Of a stretch of 64,000 nt of DNA, positions 52,207-61,349 are shown piece after piece; the stretch's first letter is position 1; every line of letters begins with the position of its first letter. Source of the stretch: Bacillus cereus ATCC 14579 (GTDB taxonomy: Bacteria; Bacillota; Bacilli; Bacillales; Bacillaceae_G); NCBI RefSeq assembly GCF_000007825.1, contig NC_004722.1, positions 4,380,501 through 4,444,500 of the forward strand, in the 5' to 3' direction. The notes under the pieces are model-generated. The model searched no databases. It was not told the origin of the DNA and saw nothing but the letters and a program-made list of their open reading frames with translations. The position numbers were made by a program, and so were the translations under genes.

Positions 52207-52302
52207 ACAGAAAAACTTGTTATCACTAAAATCCAAATAACAATACAATAGATACGTTATTTAACTCCACTTAGATACACTGTTATTTACTTCCTAGAAG
52301 AA

Positions 52303-52341
52303 TAAATACACGTCCCTTTCTATCAAAGGACGTGTATTTCA
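52303..52341. terminator. Bidirectional terminator
   Basis: AATACACGTCC and GGACGTGTATT pair between the convergent PH-domain and ADP-ribosylglycohydrolase genes. Confidence 0.85.
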
Positions 52342-52352
52342 CTTGCGTTAAT

Positions 52353-54006
52353 TTATTTATTTTTAACAGAATTCTTCACTACAAATGTAACTATCTGAAT
52401 TACCTCATTTAAACTAATCCCTTTTTGAACTAATTTGGCAGAAAATGATTGAATTTCCTTTTCCGTAATAACAGAACTTCCCTGCTCATCTATCCATTTC
52501 ATAGTCTCTCCTAAAATGCTAAGTGCTCTTTTTGCAACAAGCCTTCCAGGAAACATTTTTGCTAAGTCTAAAAACATATCACCTAAACTTTTACTACTAG
52601 ATTGTATATTTTTTTCCACAGTTCCTGAAGAATTCATTCCCGACTTAGCCGCATACTGTTTTTTATACTTTTTCATCGTTTTTAAATATATAGTTTGCCC
52701 TTGTTCACTTATACACTTAAATTGTATAACCTCTAATTTATCAACTGAACTCTCCAATGTCTTTCTATTAACCAATCTTAAATTAAATGGTCCAAAAGAA
52801 AATTTCGCATTCACAGGTAAGTCCCTAATTTTATTCTTAACCACTTTATTATGCTCTTCTGTCCAAAGCTTTATATCGAAATTGCGATTCTCGTTTTCTG
52901 ATTCTTCAAATAACAAATTCACTAAATTAGTTATATAATCAAGATCTTGAATTTTCAACCAGTCCTTATTAATCCAGTCCAATTCATTAATTACACCTAA
53001 TAAACCACCCACAAGAGACGCTATAGTGTCCGAATCAGCATTTTCAAGATATGCCGATTCCATTATTCCTAACTCAGGATTTGAGGCATACTTGGAAGCT
53101 AAATAAATAGAAACAACCGCTGAAACAGTTCCAGCCCCCTGTACTTTACGATCAAAACATCCCATATCCTTTAAAACACTATATGAATCATCAAGTACAC
53201 CCAGTTTTAAGGCTTTTTTCGCTAAATTTAATAAATCCATCAGTTCTTGAACTGTTTGCTTCCAAATATCTCTGTACTTCCCTTTATAAACCTCTTCAGC
53301 ATGATTAATCCAATCTGAGATATTATTAACCTCTGGCATCTGTTCCCATTTATCCCTAGCCTCTAATAAATAATCTATTAATTCTCCATACTCTAGAGGC
53401 GATTGTTTATTCGCTAAATAATTAATTGCTTCCGCATAAATCAGAGCTCCTAGAAGCGCCCGAGGATGTCCATGAGTATATATTCCGTTTACCACTATTT
53501 AAGGCTCGATAATTTCTATCATGAATTTTCTAATAAACATCATGAGGCATAATTCTCATCACAACACCATTTCCCCCTGCCTCAAAGTATGATTTTACCT
53601 CTTTATAGTTATTTTTATCTAATTTCCAAGGTAAATTACCTTTACTTAAGCTTTTCGCTGCTCTTTTAGTCGCCCCTCCTCCCCCGCGTTCATAAAGAAG
53701 CCAGGCTGGAAGTTCCACTTTCCCAAAATACTTAGACCAATTTTCGCCATAAAGCAAACTTCTAGTAGAGGAAATAAGCAATTGAGTATCATCACTATAT
53801 TCACCTGATTCAATCGTTTCCTTATGTAAGAAACTTTTCCCACCATTTTTTCTAGTCCAATTCAAAAAACCTAAAACATTCTCACTTAAAGGCTTTTCTA
53901 TATTATTACCATTAACTTCTTGTGGCCATCCTTTTGCATCCCCAATTACCGCACCTAAGAAAGAACCCATAAATTTTTGTTTGAATTTAATTTTTTGTGG
54001 ATACAA
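52353..54006 (-). pseudogene. ADP-ribosylglycohydrolase, broken reading frame
   Basis: ADP-ribosylglycohydrolases remove ADP-ribose from modified molecules with two Mg ions. The N-terminal piece (54006-53530, 158 aa) has GAVIGDAKGWPQE and the metal motif YSDDTQL; the C-terminal piece (53495-52353) has NGIYTHGHPRALLGAL and the second metal motif ENADSDTIASLVGGLLG. Between them the first frame meets TAG and the second frame has TAA just before its first usable start (GTG 53495), so at least one shift plus a stop separates the halves. All catalytic parts remain on the two pieces. It begins seven bases after the darT-like gene. Possible causes are decay, sequencing error or split subunits. Confidence 0.8.
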
Positions 54007-54012
54007 AATATC

Positions 54013-54711
54013 TCACTCCTTTTCTAAGAAAAGTTCGGAAGGTCTTTTACCCATTTTAACAGATTTTGTCCAGTTAGTAGAAAAGAGTTCCGGAGAAATA
54101 ATCCAATCAAAATTTAATTCTCCCTCTAATAAATTCAAATGCGAGATTTTTAGCATTTCAATTTTCACTTGCTCCATACTAGAGACACAAACACCTTTAA
54201 TGCTCTCCTTAGGTATATTTTTATAAACCATCACCTCAGCTTGACCGTCAGTTGGACAACACGATAACATATTATACGCCCTATTTATTTTAAATTTTCC
54301 ATCAACAGTTTGAGCGAACATCCCTCTCAACCCTTCATTACCGCTCTTTAAGTATTTACCCTCCCCCGCAGCCGCATTTCTATGGCAAAACAAAGTGTTT
54401 TCTTCAAGCATAACTAGAGGATCTATAAATAAAACAACCCAATCTCGAAAGTTAGGATCACGCAATTTTACTTTATCCAAATACCATGTATTCGGATATT
54501 CTATAGAGCAGCTGATATAATCCTCTTTACCGTCCAAACGTAAATTATCATTCTTAGACATTATACCAATCTCTTCTTCATCCCCAAGAAAATTATTAGC
54601 CACAACCCCTAAATCGTTTTGAATAATGTGGATAAAACTCCTCGAATTAGTAAAATGACATAACCTTGTAATACCACGCTTTTCAATTTCCAACTTTATT
54701 TGCTCTCTCAT
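54013..54711 (-). CDS. darT: DarT-like DNA ADP-ribosyltransferase toxin
   Basis: DarT toxins add ADP-ribose from NAD to bases in single-stranded DNA. This 232-residue protein shows the NAD-binding start RLCHFTNSRSF (His19), a middle WVVLFIDPLVM then TLFCHRNAAAGEGKY, and CPTDGQAEVMVYKNIPKESI with Glu159 in the catalytic position (QAEVMV). This layout fits the DarT family (formerly DUF4433), in particular the DarT1-type form. Its ATG overlaps the helicase stop (ATGA). Normal DarT operons use the macrodomain protein DarG as antitoxin; none is here. Confidence 0.82.
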   Translation of the reverse strand: MREQIKLEIEKRGITRLCHFTNSRSFIHIIQNDLGVVANNFLGDEEEIGIMSKNDNLRLDGKEDYISCSIEYPNTWYLDKVKLRDPNFRDWVVLFIDPLVMLEENTLFCHRNAAAGEGKYLKSGNEGLRGMFAQTVDGKFKINRAYNMLSCCPTDGQAEVMVYKNIPKESIKGVCVSSMEQVKIEMLKISHLNLLEGELNFDWIISPELFSTNWTKSVKMGKRPSELFLEKE

Positions 54712-56126
54712 ATTTCAGTCACCTGCAACAATTCTTCGTCTACTGGAATTAAATCTGTTATTTCATTAGAGTAAGAAATAATTAATGTGTATTTCGCTCT
54801 AGTTACCCCAACATAAATTAACTTAACATCTTCTCTCTTCGCTTCACCTTCACCTTCAAGTGCCAATATTCGTTCTTTATCGGGCATAACTTCCTTTTCA
54901 CAAAAAGGCATTAATACTACGTCAAACTCTAATCCTTTTGCCGAATGATAGGTCCCAATTGAAACTCCCGGTGCACCATTCCATTTATTCATATCCTTTT
55001 TTATCACCTGACTTTGAATCCCTTGCTCCAAAAGCCTCTCCTCAAGTAAATTAACCATCCCTCTTGTTCTCACCAAAACAGCTACAGTCTGATTCTTTCT
55101 TGCCCCATTTACCCAATCTATTACTTGTTTTATTTCCTTATCCATACCTTCAAATTTTACCAAGGCAGGTTTGGCGCCCAACGCTTTTCTTGTCATAGGT
55201 TTTACAATATCAGGTGCTCCGGTATAATATTCGGAACTAGAAATCGCGAAAGCTAAATCTGCGATATGCTTAGAATTTCTATGATTCTCTTTAAATTCTT
55301 CAATTTTTTTGGGTTTAAGCCCTGCAAATCTCCAACTTAACCCTTGACCATATATTTGCTGAGCAACATCTCCAAAAAACGTCAGACTCCCCCCCTTAGG
55401 TACAGCAGCTGCTAAAGATTGTAACATCACTGGTGAAAAATCCTGTCCTTCATCTATAATAATATGTTTATACATTCGTTCCCTCGTATCAACATTAAAC
55501 TCTTCCCTTACAAAATAAGCCATATCGTCCCAATCATATTTGTATCCCCTCTCCTCACGAATCTTCAAATATTCCTGATAAACCTCAAAGAAATACCTTC
55601 TTTTATCTCTATTAATTCTTGTTCCAATTCTTCCAGTCCTAGTGATTTTCTCATACTTTCCTAAATCTTCAATCCCCATTCTTTGTAACCATTGGATTTC
55701 CTCATAAAACACTACTTCTTCTCGTTCAAAAGTTACTTCCTTAGGATATTTTTGCTTCACCAAATCTTTTGCTGCTTTTATCATCGATAACTTTTGATTA
55801 TCCCATTTGAAATTCGGTACTATATCATTTCTTCCTAATTTTCCTCTACTATTTAAATACCCTCTCGCAAACGAATGGTAGTTTCGAACATCTACATTTT
55901 TCAACTCATTCTTTGCAAAACTATTTAAATATGTTACCAAAGCTTTATTAAAAGTTAACAATAAAGTTTTCTCCTCATCAATACAATATCCTCGAGATAA
56001 CATAGATGCTCTAAGAATCGCTAAAGTTGTTTTACCGCTTCCCGCTGTACCTAATACCACAAAGTGCCCCTCCGCTGGAAAAGATAAAACATCACATTGC
56101 TGTCCCACTGGTGTAGGAAGTGCCAT
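54708..56126 (-). CDS. UvrD/Rep-like superfamily I helicase, short form
   Basis: The 472-residue protein has Walker A LGTAGSGKTTLA (residues 26-37), Walker B IIDEGQDFSP, motif III FFGDVAQQIYG, motif V GTYHSAKGLEFDVVLM and motif VI VGVTRAKYTLII. It lacks the long 1B/2B insertions of UvrD. GAAAGGGGA precedes the ATG. It is the first gene of a helicase-DarT-glycohydrolase operon, which suggests that it acts on DNA that is ADP-ribosylated, or helps expose single strands for DarT. Role inferred only. Confidence 0.85.
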   Translation of the reverse strand: MALPTPVGQQCDVLSFPAEGHFVVLGTAGSGKTTLAILRASMLSRGYCIDEEKTLLLTFNKALVTYLNSFAKNELKNVDVRNYHSFARGYLNSRGKLGRNDIVPNFKWDNQKLSMIKAAKDLVKQKYPKEVTFEREEVVFYEEIQWLQRMGIEDLGKYEKITRTGRIGTRINRDKRRYFFEVYQEYLKIREERGYKYDWDDMAYFVREEFNVDTRERMYKHIIIDEGQDFSPVMLQSLAAAVPKGGSLTFFGDVAQQIYGQGLSWRFAGLKPKKIEEFKENHRNSKHIADLAFAISSSEYYTGAPDIVKPMTRKALGAKPALVKFEGMDKEIKQVIDWVNGARKNQTVAVLVRTRGMVNLLEERLLEQGIQSQVIKKDMNKWNGAPGVSIGTYHSAKGLEFDVVLMPFCEKEVMPDKERILALEGEGEAKREDVKLIYVGVTRAKYTLIISYSNEITDLIPVDEELLQVTEI

Positions 56127-56279
56127 AATAATTCCCCTTTCGTCTCTTTAATTTATTCACCTTTACTTAATTTACCATATCAGAACAACTATATATACTA
56201 CTTTAAATGTTTTCGAACTCAAAATTATCTATCAAAACAACAACGAATACCAAATAACTAATCCTCTTCACAAATAAAA

Positions 56280-56314
56280 AAACAATGGAAAATCTAATTT
56301 TCCATTGTTTTTCT
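56280..56314 (-). terminator. Terminator after the NADAR-like gene
   Basis: AAACAATGGAAAAT and ATTTTCCATTGTTT pair perfectly with a three-base loop and are followed by TTTTT, separating this gene from the helicase operon. Confidence 0.9.
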
Positions 56315-57047
56315 AAAAATTTTTATCGAATAGCGTCATTTGTATTTGCCCATCATTGATATCAGTATCTTTCTCATTTACTTTTTCTTCACTTTCAGAG
56401 TCAGTCATTTTAATTTTTTTCCCCTCACCTAAAACCTCCATATATTGATCAACCGAACTCAAAACATACTGAAGCTTATCAGCCTTATGCAAAGAAACAT
56501 ATAAAGCCAGCGCTCTCGCTTGGCAATTTATAGATTTTTTAGGGTTAAATTCAATATCAGAAAAGGCACTATATTCCAAAACACAAGAACCTAATTTTTG
56601 TTGCCTAGCTAGTGCATTTATATATAACCAATCATAAAAAGCCGTTTTAGGACATAAAGGCCATTCACGATTAAAATATCTAAAACTAATTAGATTCCCG
56701 CTATTTTTCAACCTCACATCTTTTTTTGCCTCCTTCGCTGTACAATATAACAAATCTAAGAAAGGGCCTCCAAATTCAAATACTTTACTTGCTTGAAATG
56801 CGTTTTCAACACTAAAGTTTTTACCATTTTTTAATTCTATCTTGAGATTAAATGCACTTAACGCTCTCCCCAAATCACTTTCTGATTTACTGGATACTTC
56901 CAAAACACTCTCCAATCTATTTTCACTTAAAAAACTTTCATGCATTGCATTTATGGATTTCCTTTTTTGCGCTACTGAAAAACCACAATAATATTTAAAA
57001 TTCACATTCACTTCATCAATACAATTATTTTTGTAAGGATTTGACAC
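56313..57047 (-). CDS. NADAR-like (YbiA superfamily) protein, likely DarT-associated antitoxin
   Basis: The middle of this 244-residue protein (residues 68-180) carries FSVENAFQASKVFEFGGPF and CPKTAFYDWLYINAL, a pattern like that of YbiA/NADAR-fold proteins. NADAR proteins paired with DarT remove ADP-ribose from guanine in DNA (established for DarT-NADAR pairs). The C-terminus is acidic and ends in QMTLFDKNF, like a clamp-binding QxxLF peptide. The GTG at 57047 has a weak ribosome site, so the start is uncertain. It is upstream of the helicase-DarT operon on the same strand but has its own terminator. Confidence 0.6.
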   Translation of the reverse strand: MSNPYKNNCIDEVNVNFKYYCGFSVAQKRKSINAMHESFLSENRLESVLEVSSKSESDLGRALSAFNLKIELKNGKNFSVENAFQASKVFEFGGPFLDLLYCTAKEAKKDVRLKNSGNLISFRYFNREWPLCPKTAFYDWLYINALARQQKLGSCVLEYSAFSDIEFNPKKSINCQARALALYVSLHKADKLQYVLSSVDQYMEVLGEGKKIKMTDSESEEKVNEKDTDINDGQIQMTLFDKNF

Positions 57048-57146
57048 AAATATCGGTTATATAGCCACTTTTATCTCCTACCATTCTTAATATATACCCT
57101 TTTTAATTATGCTTTAATTTAAACCTAAATTTAACCAACCAAAAAA

Positions 57147-57178
57147 GGTTGATACATATTAATATGTATCACCCTTTA
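57147..57178 (-). terminator. Terminator after the 66-aa gene
   Basis: GGTGATACATATT and AATATGTATCAACC form a near-perfect palindrome followed by TTTTTT on the minus strand. Confidence 0.75.
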
Positions 57179-57184
57179 AAATTT

Positions 57185-57214
57185 AGCGCACCAGGAGAAA
57201 TTCGAGCTCCCGCT
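57185..57214 (-). repeat. Decayed tRNA 3' fragment (T-arm and acceptor)
   Basis: AGCGCACCAGGAGAAATTCG continues to CTCCCG and matches the 3' end of tRNA-Arg at 57855 (AGCGTCCCAGGAGAGATTCG...) with four differences in about 30 bases. The rest of a tRNA is missing. This is the pattern of an old attachment-site duplicate. Confidence 0.6.
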
Positions 57215-57229
57215 CCGCCCATTTCCGTA

Positions 57230-57430
57230 CTATTTTATATATTTTGATCGCAGTCTTAATATATCTTCTCCTTCGCGAATGCCTGCCGATCCCTTCCTCA
57301 CATTTTTTACGACAGTCCAATTCGGGTTAGTTTCATCACCGATGTTCTGTACTGTAAAATTGCCATCACCATATTTTCGGTGGCCTTCTGCCAATTTCTC
57401 CGTTAAATCATTCTCATTTGATCTCGCCAT
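57230..57430 (-). CDS. Small hydrophilic protein, 66 aa
   Basis: The product begins MARSNENDLTEKLAEGHRKY and has a central TVQNIGDETNPNWTVVKNVR. GGGAGA lies about ten bases before the ATG, and the palindromic terminator at 57147-57178 follows. No family recognised. It sits between the tRNA fragment and tRNA-Arg. Confidence 0.5.
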   Translation of the reverse strand: MARSNENDLTEKLAEGHRKYGDGNFTVQNIGDETNPNWTVVKNVRKGSAGIREGEDILRLRSKYIK

Positions 57431-57855
57431 CTTTGCGCCATCTCCCTTTTTTATACGACCTTCTTAAACCATCTAACCAATCACAGGTCCAGTCAATTGG
57501 AGATTCTCATTTTCCGCTTCTATTAATTGTAACACACTGCCGGGGATAAGTTCCGATAACTGCTGCTCAACCGTACTAGAATGGTAAAGAATTTTATAAT
57601 ATTGCAAGTAAACAATTAAGAGAATCTGGATATGGATTTGAGTTCCATCATAAACCTATTAATTCTTTAAATTAAATAAGATGAATAGGGCGCATAAATG
57701 GCGCTCTTTTTATTTAAGAAAAAAAGTACATATGCAACTGCTTAATATCAAAGGAAAGGTCGCAAATATTAAGCATGAACTACACTTATAACCCAAACAT
57801 CAAATTTTAGACAAACAAAAAACCTTGTTATCTTTTGATAACAAGGTTTTTTTAG
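57431..57855. other. Remnant-rich gap between the 66-aa gene and tRNA-Arg
   Basis: The plus strand has a 31-codon frame tail without a start (NGKEFYNIASKQLRESGYGF to INSLN, stop about 57673) followed by a hairpin AGGGCGC/GCGCTCT and TTTTATTT. This looks like the 3' end of a lost gene with its terminator. Nothing else is supported until the tRNA terminator at 57818-57853. Confidence 0.4.
57818..57853. terminator. Terminator after tRNA-Arg
   Basis: AAACCTTGTTATC and GATAACAAGGTTT pair perfectly with a TTTT loop and have A and T tracts on both sides. Confidence 0.9.
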
Positions 57856-57929
57856 CGTCCCAGGAGAGATTCGAACTCCCGACCGTACGCTTAGAAGGCG
57901 TATGCTCTATCCGGCTGAGCTACTGGGAC
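57856..57929 (-). tRNA. tRNA-Arg (anticodon UCU)
   Basis: The 74-base cloverleaf begins GTCCCAGTAGCTCAGC, has anticodon loop CTTCTAA (TCT), and T-arm GGGAGTTCGAATCTCTC. CCA is not encoded. Confidence 0.97.
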
Positions 57930-57930
57930 A

Positions 57931-58004
57931 TGGAGCGGGTGAAGAGAATCGAACTCTCGACCAGAGCTTGGAAGGCTCTTGTTTTACCACTAAACTACAC
58001 CCGC
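57931..58004 (-). tRNA. tRNA-Gly (anticodon UCC)
   Basis: The cloverleaf begins GCGGGTGTAGTTTAGTGG, has anticodon loop CTTCCAA (TCC) and ends CACCCGCTCCA with an encoded CCA. It is one base upstream of tRNA-Arg on the minus strand. Confidence 0.97.
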
Positions 58005-58093
58005 ATATGTTATTTTCTTTTCTTCGTTAGCGCCGTTGCCCTATCGACAATATTTATTATATGTATAACCACACATAAAGTCAACACCTTTTT

Positions 58094-58127
58094 TAAAAGA
58101 GGATAAATTTTCTTATCCTCTTTTAAA
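58094..58127 (-). terminator. Terminator overlapping the ysnB end
   Basis: AAAAGAGGATAA and TTATCCTCTTTT pair over 12 bases. Confidence 0.8.
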
Positions 58128-58616
58128 AACTGCCTGTTCAACTAGTTGTCCGTCTAACGTTTCAAAACGAACTTCCATTTGATTTTCATCCATTTCTAAT
58201 AAAGCAAATGTCTTTTCTACACGCTGACGTGGTAATAAAATACTGCCTGGATTAATAAATAAAACGCCCTCGATTAATTCCGCACCTAATACGTGAGAAT
58301 GTCCGAAGCATGCAACTTGCGCTCCCACTTCTTCAGCATGGTACGCTAGCGTTTGTAATGTCATTTTTACATTATGTCGATGCCCATGTACAACTAAGAA
58401 GCGAATTCCATCTACATCAGTTACAATTTCATCTTGAAAGTTAGCATAATCACAATTTCCTTTTACAACATGGAAACCTTGCAGCTCTTCATGAGCAGGT
58501 GTTAGCTCTGAATCACCGCAATGAATCATGATATCTACTTTCCCTTCATACTTCTCTTTTAACTGCTGTAATTCCTTCACAGAGCTATGACTATCGCTTA
58601 CGATTAAAGCTTTCAT
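58113..58616 (-). CDS. ysnB: YsnB, YfcE/MJ0936-type metallophosphoesterase
   Basis: A small calcineurin-like phosphodiesterase, 167 residues. Metal motifs are SDSHS (residues 7-11), HCGDSE, KGNCDY and VHGHRHNVK and GHSH. It is 10-15 bases downstream of rdgB, in the order rph-rdgB-ysnB of bacilli. Substrate unknown. Confidence 0.93.
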   Translation of the reverse strand: MKALIVSDSHSSVKELQQLKEKYEGKVDIMIHCGDSELTPAHEELQGFHVVKGNCDYANFQDEIVTDVDGIRFLVVHGHRHNVKMTLQTLAYHAEEVGAQVACFGHSHVLGAELIEGVLFINPGSILLPRQRVEKTFALLEMDENQMEVRFETLDGQLVEQAVFKRG

Positions 58617-58629
58617 CAATCTCTCTCCC

Positions 58630-59238
58630 TTATTCTCCTAAAAACCATTCAGGGATTTTTTCTTCTAGCTTACGAAGAGCACGTCCGCGGTGACTAATAG
58701 CATTTTTTTCATCTGAACTTAATTCCGCCATTGCTTTTTTGTATTCTTCCACATAAAAGATCGGATCGTATCCAAAGCCATTTTCTCCGCGGCGTTGTTC
58801 TAAAATAAATCCTTCACATGTCCCGTTTACAATGACAGGCTTTTTATCACCTTCAGGGAAAGCTACTGCTAATGCACAGTAGAAGCGAGCTTTACGCTTA
58901 TCAAACGGTATTTCATTTAATTCTTGTAAAACTTTATCAATATTCGCTTGATCATCTTTTGGCTCTCCAGCAAAACGAGCTGAATACACGCCTGGTTTCC
59001 CGTTTAACGCATCTACAATAAGACCTGAATCATCCGCAATTACAATTGCATTCAACTGTCTACTCAAACTATCCGCTTTTAAGATCGCATTTTCTTCAAA
59101 TGTTTCACCAGTTTCTTCAACTTCTTCAATATGAGGAAAATCGTGTAATGATTTCACTTCTAAATCAAATCGCTCAAATAACTCAGCAAATTCACGTACT
59201 TTCCCCATATTTTTTGTCGCTACAACAACTTGTTTCAT
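58630..59238 (-). CDS. rdgB: RdgB, XTP/dITP pyrophosphatase
   Basis: RdgB (Ham1 family) removes deaminated purine nucleotides from the pool. It starts [17 protein letters not shown] with the substrate motif TKNMGK, then [24 protein letters not shown]. The ATG at 59238 is chosen; the frame opens at 59247. It is 202 residues. Confidence 0.95.
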   Translation of the reverse strand: MKQVVVATKNMGKVREFAELFERFDLEVKSLHDFPHIEEVEETGETFEENAILKADSLSRQLNAIVIADDSGLIVDALNGKPGVYSARFAGEPKDDQANIDKVLQELNEIPFDKRKARFYCALAVAFPEGDKKPVIVNGTCEGFILEQRRGENGFGYDPIFYVEEYKKAMAELSSDEKNAISHRGRALRKLEEKIPEWFLGE

Positions 59239-59249
59239 ACTTTCCACCT

Positions 59250-59987
59250 CTACTCTATATGAGATACGATGTCACCTAACGCTTCTTTTTGCATATCAAT
59301 CAGTTGGAAAATGCCTTGTTCTGCTGCATCAAGTAATTCATTTAACTGCGCTCTACTAAACGTCGCTTCTTCTCCAGTTCCTTGCACTTCAACAAACTGA
59401 CCTTTTCCAGTCATAATTACATTCATATCAACGTCTGCTTTAGAATCTTCTGCATAGTTTAAATCTAAAACAACACCTTGCTCTTCAACAATCCCTACTG
59501 ACGTTGCTGCTAAATAATCTTTTACTGGAATTTTAGATACTTTTTCTGCTTGTAATAACTTCTCAAACGCTAATACCATCGCTACGTATGCACCTGTAAT
59601 AGAAGCTGTTCTCGTTCCACCATCTGCTTGGATGACATCACAGTCAATCCAAACTGTTCTCTCGCCAAGCGCTTCTAAATCAACTACCGCACGTAATGCT
59701 CGTCCAATTAAGCGCTGGATTTCCATTGTACGCCCTGTTACTTTCCCTTTGCTTGACTCCCTAATCGTACGTTGTTCTGTTGCACGCGGAATCATCGCGT
59801 ATTCAGCTGTTACCCATCCTTTTCCTTCTCCACGCATAAACGGTGGTACACGCTCTTCAATTGTTGCTGAGCAAATCACCTTTGTATCCCCAACTTCAAT
59901 TAATACAGATCCCTCTGGATGTTTTAAATAATTCGTATGAATATGTATATGGCGTAATTCTGTTTTCTCTCTACCATCTACTCGCAT
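59250..59987 (-). CDS. rph: Rph, ribonuclease PH
   Basis: RNase PH trims tRNA 3' ends using phosphate. The motifs [20 protein letters not shown] and [20 protein letters not shown] are canonical. It is 245 residues. It follows gerM, as in B. subtilis. Confidence 0.97.
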   Translation of the reverse strand: MRVDGREKTELRHIHIHTNYLKHPEGSVLIEVGDTKVICSATIEERVPPFMRGEGKGWVTAEYAMIPRATEQRTIRESSKGKVTGRTMEIQRLIGRALRAVVDLEALGERTVWIDCDVIQADGGTRTASITGAYVAMVLAFEKLLQAEKVSKIPVKDYLAATSVGIVEEQGVVLDLNYAEDSKADVDMNVIMTGKGQFVEVQGTGEEATFSRAQLNELLDAAEQGIFQLIDMQKEALGDIVSHIE

Positions 59988-60059
59988 AAAAATAACCTCC
60001 TCTTAATTACTACTCGTTAGTATAGCCAAATTTAAATGTATGATATGTATACAATAAAA

Positions 60060-60092
60060 GAAGGAGAACCCAAAAAGCAATTCTCCTTTCTT
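60060..60092 (-). terminator. Terminator after gerM
   Basis: AAGGAGAA and TTCTCCTT form the stem with a 12-base loop, just past the gerM stop on the minus strand. Confidence 0.65.
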
Positions 60093-60118
60093 ACTTAAGT
60101 ATATCAAATTATTGACGA

Positions 60119-61168
60119 TTAAAAACTACCTGTATTCACGTTTTCTGGACGATCTACAGGTTTTATTAACTTTCCGCCCTTTTCATCTATAAGATTTGCT
60201 TTTCCATTCACTTCAATAGAAATATTTTTCACACCTTTCTTTTCTGTTAAAGATAAAACTAACGACTTCAATACGTAATTTGAGATCATATTTTTATCTG
60301 GGTTTACAAATATATTTTCATTAAAGTTTAATGTAAGATTTCCGTCTTGTAATTTCGGATTCGTAATAAGCTTAACGCCTGGATTAAAATCATTCAGGAG
60401 CGATTGATGGATCGGACCTTTTACAAGTTCATCTATAATTGTTGCATAGTCATTTTCTTTACCTTCCGCAACGCGGCGTGTGACTGGTACGTAGTATTGC
60501 TGTTTATTATTATTTTGCGCCATAAAATACAGTGTGACTGGTTTTGTATTTGTTACATCTGCTACTTGTTCATCATCGAAGTTAATACCATTTGCACGGC
60601 TCACTCCTTCACCAAGCGGTGTACCACCAACCGGCATCTTTGCCAATTTCTCACCATTTATTTGGAACTGCACTTGTTTTATCTCTGTAAATTGCGTCAA
60701 CGTCCAAGCTATAGATTCAACGATTTGACGCTCTTCTTCTTTCGCATAGTTTTTCATTTCTTTAGAGAAATCAATAACTGCCGTTCCGTCCTTTTTCAAA
60801 TCTAAGGTCATCGTTGTATTCGCCGGAATGACTGCACGAAACCCATTCGGTAATAAATTCGTTACCGGTCCATCTTTCACAAGGTATTCTAACGTTTGCT
60901 TCACAGTCTCATTTGCTTTCGGAGTAGGTATAGCTAACGTTTGTGGTACAACATAACCATTTTTATCAACAAGGTATAGTTCTCTATTTACCATTTGCCC
61001 TTGCTTATCTTTTTTAGCTACTTCTTTCTTCCCACCCTCTGTATACGTAACTTGTTTTGGCGGATCAATTTGTTCAGTTGCTTTCTCTTGATTTATAAAG
61101 CCACACCCTGTTAGTAAAACAGCACTCACAGTAGCACCAACAACCCATTTAAAAGTGGATTTAGGCAT
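60119..61168 (-). CDS. gerM: GerM, sporulation and germination lipoprotein
   Basis: GerM supports the engulfment complex and germination. The lipobox LLTGC (Cys22) follows a signal sequence; two GerMN domains follow (about residues 85-195 and 230-330). It is 349 residues. It lies downstream of racE as in other bacilli. Confidence 0.95.
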   Translation of the reverse strand: MPKSTFKWVVGATVSAVLLTGCGFINQEKATEQIDPPKQVTYTEGGKKEVAKKDKQGQMVNRELYLVDKNGYVVPQTLAIPTPKANETVKQTLEYLVKDGPVTNLLPNGFRAVIPANTTMTLDLKKDGTAVIDFSKEMKNYAKEEERQIVESIAWTLTQFTEIKQVQFQINGEKLAKMPVGGTPLGEGVSRANGINFDDEQVADVTNTKPVTLYFMAQNNNKQQYYVPVTRRVAEGKENDYATIIDELVKGPIHQSLLNDFNPGVKLITNPKLQDGNLTLNFNENIFVNPDKNMISNYVLKSLVLSLTEKKGVKNISIEVNGKANLIDEKGGKLIKPVDRPENVNTGSF

Positions 61169-61304
61169 ACCATTCCCCCCTAAAATCTAAGTTTGTACTA
61201 TTATGTATACGAGCTGTTTCACGTTTTAGAACAAGCTGCGCCTCTTATAAATTGAAACTTTAATCAACAGGGGTCTTACTCCCCAGCAAATAGCAAGATA
61301 AAAC

Positions 61305-61332
61305 AAAAACTCCTGATTTCTCAGGAGCTCAC
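61305..61332 (-). terminator. Terminator after racE
   Basis: CTCCTGA and TCAGGAG pair with a four-base loop, followed by TTTTTG on the minus strand. Confidence 0.8.
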
Positions 61333-61349
61333 TTATATAAATTCTACTA

